Assembly: GCF_035818615.1 (NCBI RefSeq)
Contig: NZ_JAYKZY010000002.1
Span: forward strand, 2,420,501-2,484,500
Direction: 5' to 3'
Origin: Sphingobium sp. CR2-8
GTDB taxonomy: Bacteria; Pseudomonadota; Alphaproteobacteria; Sphingomonadales; Sphingomonadaceae
DNA length: 64,000 nucleotides
The notes below the pieces were generated by a model that was not told where the DNA came from, did not search any database, and saw nothing but the letters and a program-made list of their open reading frames with translations. Of the stretch, positions 1-7,150 are shown piece by piece; the first letter of the stretch is position 1, and each line of letters begins with the position of its first letter. The position numbers were made by a program, and so were the translations under genes.

Positions 1-1081
1 AATTGACCCAGGCATGACCGTCACCGGTGCGCTTGGCGATAGAAAAACCGTCCGCAGACAATTGGGACAGGTCGAAATCGGACCAGGTAGGAATGCGCTC
101 CAGCAGCCGCGCGACAACCGGCGACAATGTTTCCGCGGCGACCGCCCGCCCTGCGATCTGCGCTGCTCTTGCCTGTACGCCCGCATCGCGACGCAGGCCG
201 GTGAGCGGCCGTACCGCTTCGCTGAACAAGCCGTCCTGCTCCGTTGTCATCCTGACATGACGGTCATGGGGGGCGCCAGCCATCGGCACAGTGGCGCGCA
301 GACCGATGCCGCTGACAAAATCCTTTGCAGGTTCACCATCGAAGATAAAACTGTGAACGATCCGCAGATGATCGCCGCCGGCATAGGCGTACAGGCGTAT
401 GACGAACGGCAGCATCTGCCGACCGTCCGCAACATGTACGCCTTCCAGCTTTACCACGGCGCGCACCGGCCCCGATTGCTCCACCGTCGCCTTGTCGATG
501 CGGCCGACGAAAGTGGTGCGGGCGCCATTTTGCGGCGCATCGTCAACCAACGCGACCAGCGTGAGCGATCCGACTACATTCCGGTCGCCCTGTCGCGCAT
601 AATCCATGACCGTCTGGCCCGATCGCGAAATGGACCAGCGCAAATCGCCGCAACCAATCTCGATACGCTCCTTGGTTTCCCGCACTATCAACGGCGCTTG
701 CGGAACAGTCGGCTTTCTCGAAACGACCTTCAATCCGGCGGGCTGATCGACACCGGCGGGTAACGCATGGGCAGTCCATTTGATCGATCCGTCAGGCCAT
801 GTGGCAAGAGGCCAGTGCTGCGAAGGCAATATGTGTCCGTCAACGCCCTGTACGGACAAAGGACTGGTGGCGCGCAATGCGCCGCGTGGCCATGGCACAC
901 CGAATGTCTGTCCAAGAGACAACGCTGGAGCGGCATCGTCTATCCAGCGTATGAGGGTATCAGGCATCGCCGCTTTCCCCGACGAGGCCGCCCGTGCGGA
1001 TCCAGGTAAAAGAATGGATGCCCCCGCCAACAGCGCGGTCTTCAAACCATCCCGACGCGTCAGCATTCCCCAATCACGCAT
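1..1081 (-). CDS. exo-rhamnogalacturonan lyase-like protein (PcRGLX/YetA type), N-terminal part
   Basis: The reverse strand is open from the start codon to the window edge, so only about 360 N-terminal residues are seen; family members are much longer. The N-terminus has a twin-arginine signal (TRRDGLKTALLAGAS) ending near SARAA, so export by Tat is likely. Residues about 55-115 match the N-terminal RIFT-barrel region of PcRGLX-like proteins (GVPWPRGAL, then WPDGSIKW). The family includes exo-acting lyases on rhamnogalacturonan I. Two in-frame ATGs exist (1087 and 1081). GGAGAGG lies about 6 nt before the 1081 ATG, which I prefer. It follows the DUF6250 gene with a 30-nt gap, so the two form an operon. 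The function is inferred from family resemblance only. Confidence 0.72.
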   Translation of the reverse strand, partial: MRDWGMLTRRDGLKTALLAGASILLPGSARAASSGKAAMPDTLIRWIDDAAPALSLGQTFGVPWPRGALRATSPLSVQGVDGHILPSQHWPLATWPDGSIKWTAHALPAGVDQPAGLKVVSRKPTVPQAPLIVRETKERIEIGCGDLRWSISRSGQTVMDYARQGDRNVVGSLTLVALVDDAPQNGARTTFVGRIDKATVEQSGPVRAVVKLEGVHVADGRQMLPFVIRLYAYAGGDHLRIVHSFIFDGEPAKDFVSGIGLRATVPMAGAPHDRHVRMTTEQDGLFSEAVRPLTGLRRDAGVQARAAQIAGRAVAAETLSPVVARLLERIPTWSDFDLSQLSADGFSIAKRTGDGHAWVN

Positions 1082-1111
1082 GTCCATCCTCTCCAAATTT
1101 TATCATGATGA

Positions 1112-1804
1112 TTACAGTCTGCTAATGCTGAAATTGCGGACCTGAATATGGCTTTGGGTGGTGCGCAATCCGAAATGGCCGCTGCGATAGGGGTGCGGAT
1201 CATTCAGCGTGAACAGCGGCACCCCGTCCCTTAACACCGCGATGTGATGGCCGTCTGCGATCAGGGCGATGCTGAACCAACGATCAGCGGTCAGCATGGC
1301 GTCCGCATCTGTACGATCATGCTGCGGCAATAGGGGGCGTTCGCCAAACTTGCCGACATAGCGACGCATGCGCGTAGTGCTGTTACGGTTGCCGCCTATG
1401 CCGACATAATAGGTTTCCAGACCGTCATAATCCTCGAATGTGCCGGTTCGCGGATGATCGAACACCGATCGGGATGGCGTCGCCGGATCACCCGCCATCC
1501 AGAAGGCATTGACGTCGCTGACAGTATCAAACGGTCCGCGAGCGCCAACCGCACGTACATCATAATGAATGGCCAAAGGGCCGGTCAGCCGTTCCCGAAA
1601 CCATAAGGTAACACCTTTCGGCGCCACGATGTCGAGCACGCCTTCGGATGCACTGACGCTCGCATCGCCCACGGCTTCTACCCGCCATTGATCAAGGCCA
1701 TGGCGAAATGTGTCGCGCCACAGCAGCCCTTTTACTGCTGCCGCTACTGACGACCAGCAAGACGTCAGAACAAAGATGGCCATCACATTGCGTCGGCTGA
1801 TCAC
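1112..1804 (-). CDS. DUF6250 domain-containing exported protein
   Basis: This 230-residue protein has an N-terminal signal sequence (MISRRNVMAIFVL then VAAAV). The remainder resembles the DUF6250 beta-sandwich family (LLWRDTF near residue 28, NAFWMAGDP near 100, YYVGIGGN near 130, LNDPHPYRSGHFGLRTT near 200). DUF6250 proteins are common in bacterial polysaccharide-utilisation loci, often beside pectin or rhamnogalacturonan genes; their activity is not established as far as I know. It is the first gene of the reverse-strand operon leading into the PcRGLX-like gene, and is divergent from the GH2 gene. A palindromic candidate operator lies 25 nt upstream of its start. Confidence 0.82.
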   Translation of the reverse strand: MISRRNVMAIFVLTSCWSSVAAAVKGLLWRDTFRHGLDQWRVEAVGDASVSASEGVLDIVAPKGVTLWFRERLTGPLAIHYDVRAVGARGPFDTVSDVNAFWMAGDPATPSRSVFDHPRTGTFEDYDGLETYYVGIGGNRNSTTRMRRYVGKFGERPLLPQHDRTDADAMLTADRWFSIALIADGHHIAVLRDGVPLFTLNDPHPYRSGHFGLRTTQSHIQVRNFSISRL

Positions 1805-1828
1805 AGCCCAACCTCACCTAAAAGAAAG

Positions 1829-1841
1829 CCCATATTATGGG
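1829..1841. promoter_or_regulatory. palindrome CCCATATTATGGG, candidate operator
   Basis: This is a perfect 13-bp odd palindrome (six-base arms around a central T), 25 bp upstream of the DUF6250 start. A near copy is at 7035-7048 upstream of the TonB receptor gene, and in both places it is followed within about 10-15 bp by CTATAT. The GntR/FCD regulator encoded at 5.3 kb is the obvious candidate to bind it, but nothing in the sequence proves that. Confidence 0.45.
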
Positions 1842-2125
1842 ATCACATATCTATATCTGGATAATTACCTACGCAGAATTTGCCGTCAAACGAAATAGCG
1901 TCCGCCTGCTACCGTCAGCCACAAGCGCGAGTAGCCATCCGACTGGATCCTGCGGACAATGCCGCGGTTCCATCCTGTCGGATGAACGCACAAAAGACGC
2001 CGAGAAGAGGTATTTTTTGGGAACGCAAAGCAGATTTGCGTCTCTCTGTCAGGAGATGTTCCGCAATGTGAAATCATGGACTATATATCGGTTGTCGGTT
2101 GACAAAAATGCTGCGCGCGCCAAAC

Positions 2126-2138
2126 CTGCCTGACCAAT
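2126..2138 (+). promoter_or_regulatory. shared 13-bp promoter motif CTGCCTGACCAAT (copy 1)
   Basis: The motif lies 18 bp before the GH2 start codon and overlaps the expected 5' leader. The identical 13-mer occurs at 7090-7102 before the TonB receptor gene. It may be part of a promoter or an operator of the locus regulator. Confidence 0.4.
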
Positions 2139-2156
2139 TATACCGGGAGAGTAGCG

Positions 2157-5100
2157 ATGGTGACGCCAAAGGGCCAACGCCGACTGAACATGGTCATGAA
2201 GTCCGCTATGGTCCTGCCCATAGCGATCGCGATTTCGATGCCGTTCATCGCCAACGCGCACGACGCTTCCCAAATAGTGTCGTCTCCCCGCCGTACTTTC
2301 AACCTGAATTCCCAATGGTTGAGCATATCTCGCGATGAAGCTGGCGCACAGGCCACAAGCTTTGATGACAGCAGATGGCAAGCCGTTACCCTTCCAAACG
2401 CATTCAACGAAACGGAGGCTTTCGCGCGCGACATCAAGGCGCTCTCAACCTCGATCATATGGTATCGCAAGCATTTCAGACTGCCGCGTGGCGCCGATGC
2501 GCAAAAAGCCTTCCTTGAATTTGAAGGGGTCCGGCAGGCTGCAGAAGTTTGGGTTAATGGCCGTTCGGTCGCCCTTTCGGAAAATGGCGCGATGGCCTTT
2601 GGCGCGGACATCGGGGCTGCGCTACAGACAGGCGACAATGTCATCGCCGTGCGAGTCGATAATGACTGGAAATATAAGGAACGCGCAGGCGGTAGCGGCT
2701 TCCAGTGGAACAATGACAATTTCAACGTCAATTATGGCGGCATCACAAAAAATGTGCGGTTGCATTTGACGGGTCAGGTATATCAGACGCTGCCGCTCTA
2801 TTCCGGTCTCGGCACGACCGGGCAGTATATCTGGGCCGATGGATTCGACCTTGCCGCGCGCAGTGCGACTATCCATGCCGAAACGCAGCTACGTAATGAG
2901 AGCGGCACAGCGCGCAGTTTGTTCAGCCGCGTGGAAATCCGCGATCCGTCGGGCAAGAAGGTAGCGCGTTTTGACAGCCCTGCAGCGACGGTCGCGCCCG
3001 GAGAAACGGCTACGCTGTCCGCCGCGGCCAAGGTGGGCGATCTGCATTATTGGAGTTGGGGCTATGGCTATCTCTACACGGTAACCACCAGTCTGATGGA
3101 AAATGGCCGTGCCATCGACAGCGTCGATACCAGAACAGGTTTTCGCCAGACCCGCTTCGACAAGGGCATGGTCGAACTTAACGGCCGCGTTATCCAGATG
3201 CACGGCTATGCGCAGCGGACATCGAACGAATGGCCTGCGGTAGGCGTATCGATACCGCCATGGATCAGCGATTTTTCCAACGGGCTGATGGTGGAAAGCG
3301 GTGGCAATCTGGTTCGCTGGATGCATATCACCCCGTCGAAACAAGATATCGAATCCGCTGACCGGGTGGGGTTGTTGCAGGCGATGCCGGCTGGCGACGC
3401 CGAGAGCGACACGACCGGCCGCCGATGGGACCAGCGCAAGGAATTGATGCGCGACGCGATCATCTATAACCGTAACAACCCGTCGATCCTGTTCTATGAA
3501 GGCGGGAACGAGAATATCAGCGAGCCGCATATGGCGGAACTCAAGGCTATCAGGGATCAATATGATCCGCATGGCGGACGCGCGATCGGATCTCGCGAGA
3601 TGCTGGACAGCAAGCTCGCGGAATATGGCGGCGAAATGCTTTATATCAACAAGAGCGCGACCAAGCCCGTCTGGTCGATGGAATATTCGCGTGACGAAGG
3701 CGCACGGCTGTATCAGGACGCCTTTACGCCGCCCTTCCACAAAGATGCGCCCGACTATAATCGCAATCAGGACAGTCATGCGGTCGAAGATGTGCGGCGC
3801 TGGAACGATTATTATCGCATGCGCCCCGGGACCGGCACGCGTGTCAGTTCCGGCGGCGTCAACATCATCTTCAGCGATTCCAACACGCATTTTCGGGGCG
3901 ATAATAATTATCGGCGATCGGGCGAAGTCGACGCCGTCCGCCTGCCAAAGCAGGGATATTTCGCGCACAAGGTGATGTGGAGCGATTGGGTCGATAGCAT
4001 CACTCCCGCATCGCATATCATCGGTCACTGGAATTACGCACCGGGCACACGCAAGGATGTGCAGGTCGTATCCAATGGCGATTCAGTGGAATTGTTTCTG
4101 AACGGCGCATCACTTGGGAAAGGCGAGCGCAGCGACACATTCCTGTTCAAATGGAAGGATGTCGCATGGGCGCCAGGCACGTTGCGTGCCGTCGCCACCC
4201 ATGCCGACGGACGCACATCGGAAAATCGGCTGGAAACGGCTGGTCCGGCGGTTGCGTTGCGCCTGACACCGCATGTGTCGCCGCGCGGTTTCGTGATGGA
4301 TGGCGCGGATATCGCACTGGTCGATGTCGAAGCCGTCGACAAGGCAGGACGCCGTGTGCCGATCGACAACCGTCTGGTGCAATTTGCGCTGGAGGGGCCT
4401 GCCCAGTGGCGCGGCGGCATTGCGCAGGGCAACTCATCGGGCAAGGCGCGTGCCGGGGAATCGTCCGGACCGCCGGTGGCGTTGACACAGCATGTCGCCG
4501 ATGGCACGACATCCTATGCCGGTACGGCGCGGGAAGAGGATAATTATATCCTGTCCACCAGATTACCGCTGGAAGCTGGCATCAACCGAGTGCTGCTGCG
4601 CGCGGGGACGAAGGCCGGAACTATCAGCCTGACCGCCAAGGCAGAGGGCCTGGCGCCCATTCGCATGTCATTGGTCGGCGTTCGTCCCGGCAAGTCGGTG
4701 GCCGGGCTGTCCACCGATTTCCCGGAGAATTTCCAGAAAGTTCAATTGTCGCGGGGTCCAACGCCGGACGCACCGACCTATGTCGTTCATCGTTCTACCC
4801 ATATGCCCGTTGCGATCATTGTCGGCTCTGATCAGCAGCGGGCTAATTTCAGCGTGGATGACAATGAAATGTCGCGATGGTCGAGCGACGGCGAGCCTGC
4901 CCACGCCTGGATCGAATATCGCTTTTCCGACCTCGTGACGTTGAGCGAAATCGACCTGAAGCTGGTGGGGTGGCGATCACGCTCTTATCCGTTGGAGGTG
5001 ACGTTAGATGGAAAGACGGTCTGGAAGGGCGTCACAGATCGTCAACTTGGCTATACGACGCTGCACTTCCCCGCTGCCACCGGCACCGCATTGCGTATTC

Positions 5101-5261
5101 GCCAGACCGGCAGGGTCGAGGACAGGGATGCTTTTGGCAAAGTCGTCGAACTTAACAACGCCAAGGCATCGGGAGACACAGGGGCCGACGCCGTACCACC
5201 GGGCTGGCATCTGGCCATTGTCGAGGCGGAATTTCACGGGCCTTCTCCTGCCAGGCCGTGA
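2157..5261 (+). CDS. glycoside hydrolase family 2 protein, exported
   Basis: This 1034-residue protein belongs to the GH2 (beta-galactosidase/glucuronidase-like) superfamily. After a signal-like N-terminus (hydrophobic residues 18-33, cleavage near ANA), a jelly-roll sugar-binding domain spans about 45-205 (WYRKHFRL, AEVWVNG). An Ig-like domain runs to about 330 and a TIM barrel from about 335 to 620. The acid/base is probably Glu452 in GGNENISEP and the nucleophile probably Glu509 in SMEYSRDEG. Ig-like/DUF4982-type domains follow, then a discoidin-like carbohydrate-binding domain near 880-1010 (FSVDDNEMSRWSSDG). The start is supported by GGGAGAG 6 nt upstream. The downstream Met12/Met14 lacks a ribosome-binding site. 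Context with pectin-type genes suggests release of galactosyl or similar side chains from a plant or algal polysaccharide; exact specificity is not readable. Confidence 0.88.
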   Translation: MVTPKGQRRLNMVMKSAMVLPIAIAISMPFIANAHDASQIVSSPRRTFNLNSQWLSISRDEAGAQATSFDDSRWQAVTLPNAFNETEAFARDIKALSTSIIWYRKHFRLPRGADAQKAFLEFEGVRQAAEVWVNGRSVALSENGAMAFGADIGAALQTGDNVIAVRVDNDWKYKERAGGSGFQWNNDNFNVNYGGITKNVRLHLTGQVYQTLPLYSGLGTTGQYIWADGFDLAARSATIHAETQLRNESGTARSLFSRVEIRDPSGKKVARFDSPAATVAPGETATLSAAAKVGDLHYWSWGYGYLYTVTTSLMENGRAIDSVDTRTGFRQTRFDKGMVELNGRVIQMHGYAQRTSNEWPAVGVSIPPWISDFSNGLMVESGGNLVRWMHITPSKQDIESADRVGLLQAMPAGDAESDTTGRRWDQRKELMRDAIIYNRNNPSILFYEGGNENISEPHMAELKAIRDQYDPHGGRAIGSREMLDSKLAEYGGEMLYINKSATKPVWSMEYSRDEGARLYQDAFTPPFHKDAPDYNRNQDSHAVEDVRRWNDYYRMRPGTGTRVSSGGVNIIFSDSNTHFRGDNNYRRSGEVDAVRLPKQGYFAHKVMWSDWVDSITPASHIIGHWNYAPGTRKDVQVVSNGDSVELFLNGASLGKGERSDTFLFKWKDVAWAPGTLRAVATHADGRTSENRLETAGPAVALRLTPHVSPRGFVMDGADIALVDVEAVDKAGRRVPIDNRLVQFALEGPAQWRGGIAQGNSSGKARAGESSGPPVALTQHVADGTTSYAGTAREEDNYILSTRLPLEAGINRVLLRAGTKAGTISLTAKAEGLAPIRMSLVGVRPGKSVAGLSTDFPENFQKVQLSRGPTPDAPTYVVHRSTHMPVAIIVGSDQQRANFSVDDNEMSRWSSDGEPAHAWIEYRFSDLVTLSEIDLKLVGWRSRSYPLEVTLDGKTVWKGVTDRQLGYTTLHFPAATGTALRIRQTGRVEDRDAFGKVVELNNAKASGDTGADAVPPGWHLAIVEAEFHGPSPARP

Positions 5262-5342
5262 CATCGTCTGGCACAACCACGCAGCATTGACGGTGGCGGA
5301 GCGCTCTGACACCGTTTATGCGTGAGCCAGCTAGGAGTTGAT

Positions 5343-6098
5343 ATGACCGCCCTGCAGGATGGCCCCGAACGGCTTTATCAGGAACTGGCGCGATCGCTTT
5401 TGCAGCTATTGTCCAAGGGTGCATTTGCGGTGGGCGACCGCCTGCCCGCAGAGCGGGAATTGGCGGCCCGGTTCAACGTCAGCCGCCCGACCGTACGCGA
5501 AGCCATGATCGCCCTTGAAGTACAGGGTTTCGTCGAAGTGCGCGTGGGATCAGGGGCCTATGTCGTGCGTGTCCCCCGACACGAGGACCAGCCAGGTTTC
5601 CACATCTCGGCATTTGAACTGACGGAAGCCAGATTGCTGTTCGAAGGAGAAGCGGCAGCCCTAGCAGCGTCACAAATCGTGGAAGAGGAACTTGCCGAGC
5701 TTGAAATGCTGGTGAAGGACATCGAGCAGGAGAATAACCGATCGTTCGATACGGTCGATGCCGATCGCGCTTTCCATCTCGCCATAGCGCGCGCAACGCG
5801 GAACCAGGCAATATTCGAGGCGGTCGATCAGCTATGGCGACTGCGGGACACGTCTCCGGAAGCATCTTTGCTACATGCCAAGGCGCTCAGCGCCAATGTG
5901 AAGCCGATCGTTGACGATCACAGGGCTATTCTGGACGCGCTGCGGAGCAAAGATTCGTCTGCGGCCCGTGATGCGATGCGCAAACATCTGTCGTCCGTGC
6001 TGGACAGCCTGCTTTTCGCAGTGGAGGAACGCGCCGTCCAGCAAGCGCGCCAGGCCATTGAGGCCAAGCGCAATCGATACGCCCAGGCCTGGTCCTGA
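5343..6098 (+). CDS. GntR-family transcriptional regulator, FCD (FadR) subfamily
   Basis: The product has 251 residues. A winged helix at about 12-75 (GDRLPAERELAARFNVSRPTVREAMIALE is the core, cited here as its position only) is followed by an FCD ligand-binding domain with the typical DADRAFHLAIA and DDHRAILDAL histidine-bearing segments that usually coordinate a metal. Such regulators often sense uronates or other sugar acids in pectin and hexuronate pathways. An upstream in-frame GTG at 5322 exists, but AGGAG lies 5 nt before the ATG at 5343, which decides the start. It lies between the GH2 and esterase genes, so it is probably the local repressor; the palindromes near 1.83 and 7.04 kb are candidate binding sites. 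Confidence 0.88.
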   Translation: MTALQDGPERLYQELARSLLQLLSKGAFAVGDRLPAERELAARFNVSRPTVREAMIALEVQGFVEVRVGSGAYVVRVPRHEDQPGFHISAFELTEARLLFEGEAAALAASQIVEEELAELEMLVKDIEQENNRSFDTVDADRAFHLAIARATRNQAIFEAVDQLWRLRDTSPEASLLHAKALSANVKPIVDDHRAILDALRSKDSSAARDAMRKHLSSVLDSLLFAVEERAVQQARQAIEAKRNRYAQAWS

Positions 6099-6118
6099 TA
6101 TAGCTGGCATTCTGTAGC

Positions 6119-6943
6119 GTGCCCGGCATCCGCCCCTATGCGATTGGCATCCTGTCATACCTTTTCATCTCTGTCGGGGGTGCAAACGCGCAACTGCCTG
6201 TCGTTCCGCCCGCGACATTCCTTTTGGCCGGGCAATCCAACATGTCAGGGCGCGGGGACATGGATGCGCTGACCGTTGAAGAAAGGGTTTCAGATCCTCG
6301 CATTCGTCTTTTGGGCAATGATGATCGCTGGCGAGAGGCGGCAGACCCATTGGACAGCGCGATCGGGCAGGTCGACGTGGTTTCCGCTGACAGGCTGGCT
6401 GCGGTGGGGCCCGGTCTTTTCTTCGCCAGGGAATTTCTGGGCAGGACTGGCAGACATGTCGCCCTTGTACCGTGCGCGAAAGGCGGATCGGCGATGAAAG
6501 CCTGGAAACCCGACAGTGCACGAAAAACGCTTTATGGATCATGTCTTTCGCGCGCGCGCCTATCGAACGCCACTGTTAGTGGGATGCTCTGGTATCAGGG
6601 AGAAACAGATGCGCGCGATAGCACAGAGGCGCACAAATGGTCTGGCCGATTTAAGGCTATGATAAAGGCAATAAGGCGAGACCTTCGGTCACCACGACTG
6701 CCGATCGTGTTCGTCGCGCTGGCTGACGAGCCTGCCCAGTCCGCTCCGGCAGGACCTTTTCCCGCCTGGACTGCCATGCAGCGCGCGCAACATGCCTTTC
6801 ACCTGCGATGTACAGCGGTTGTGTCTTCCCAGGGATTGTCCCGTAATTCGGACGATCTGCACCTCACGACCAATGCGCATCGCCAATTGGGACCTGCGTT
6901 GGCCGCTGCCATGATGCGGCTTTTGTCTCAAGGATGCGATTAA
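6119..6943 (+). CDS. SASA-domain carbohydrate esterase (SGNH fold), exported
   Basis: This 274-residue protein has a signal-like N-terminus (GILSYLFISVGGANAQ). It carries the blocks of the sialate O-acetylesterase/acetylxylan-esterase (SASA, CE6-like) family: nucleophile Ser40 in LLAGQSNMSG, WYQGETDA in the middle, and the Asp-x-x-His pair in DDLHLTTNAH near residue 250. It probably removes acetyl groups from a polysaccharide so that the lyase and GH2 enzyme can act. The start is a GTG, 20 nt after the GntR stop, with no strong ribosome-binding site, so the exact start is uncertain and translation may depend on coupling to the gene before. Confidence 0.82.
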   Translation: MPGIRPYAIGILSYLFISVGGANAQLPVVPPATFLLAGQSNMSGRGDMDALTVEERVSDPRIRLLGNDDRWREAADPLDSAIGQVDVVSADRLAAVGPGLFFAREFLGRTGRHVALVPCAKGGSAMKAWKPDSARKTLYGSCLSRARLSNATVSGMLWYQGETDARDSTEAHKWSGRFKAMIKAIRRDLRSPRLPIVFVALADEPAQSAPAGPFPAWTAMQRAQHAFHLRCTAVVSSQGLSRNSDDLHLTTNAHRQLGPALAAAMMRLLSQGCD

Positions 6944-7034
6944 GGCTGGTATTCGCATAATCACCGGCATTGTACGTGCAACGCAGTTGATAGGCCACAT
7001 CATAGAGGGCCGCCAAAAATCACACAATTAAAAC

Positions 7035-7048
7035 TCCATATTATGGGA
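7035..7048. promoter_or_regulatory. palindrome CCATATTATGG, candidate operator (copy 2)
   Basis: An 11-bp perfect palindrome (7036-7046) lies about 105 bp upstream of the TonB receptor start. It matches the site at 1829-1841 and is followed by the same CTATAT a few bases later. The pairing of the two sites suggests co-regulation of the uptake receptor and the lyase operon. Confidence 0.45.
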
Positions 7049-7088
7049 CACAATCCCTATATGCAGAGCACAATTTTCGCGTTACAAA

Positions 7089-7129
7089 TCTGCCTGACCA
7101 ATAATGAGGCAGACGCTGAAAATGGTCAG
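7089..7129 (+). promoter_or_regulatory. shared 13-bp motif (copy 2) within overlapping inverted repeats
   Basis: CTGCCTGACCAAT at 7090-7102 is identical to the copy before the GH2 gene. Here it sits in two interleaved inverted repeats: TCTGCCT (7089-7095) with AGGCAGA (7107-7113), and CTGACCA (7094-7100) with TGGTCAG (7123-7129). It ends 22 bp before the receptor start codon. It could be an operator or a leader hairpin. Confidence 0.4.
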
Positions 7130-7150
7130 TGAGATCATATCAGGGAGAGG

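Larger units (their letters stand above)
1805..2156. promoter_or_regulatory. divergent intergenic region of the polysaccharide locus
   Basis: This 352-bp stretch separates the reverse-strand DUF6250/PcRGLX operon from the forward GH2 gene and must hold promoters for both. It contains the CCCATA-T-TATGGG palindrome (1829-1841) near the reverse operon and a 13-bp motif (2126-2138) near the GH2 start. Both motifs recur upstream of the TonB receptor gene at 7.1 kb. No convincing -35/-10 pair could be picked by eye. Confidence 0.6.

Noticed and set aside
14..763. Forward 249-codon open frame at the left edge
   Set aside because: It is antisense to the PcRGLX-like gene, whose reverse frame is open throughout and matches a known family with a Tat signal; the forward frame resembles nothing.
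2889..4028. Reverse 379-codon open frame
   Set aside because: It lies fully inside the GH2 gene on the other strand, which has clear GH2 motifs; it is a high-GC shadow frame.
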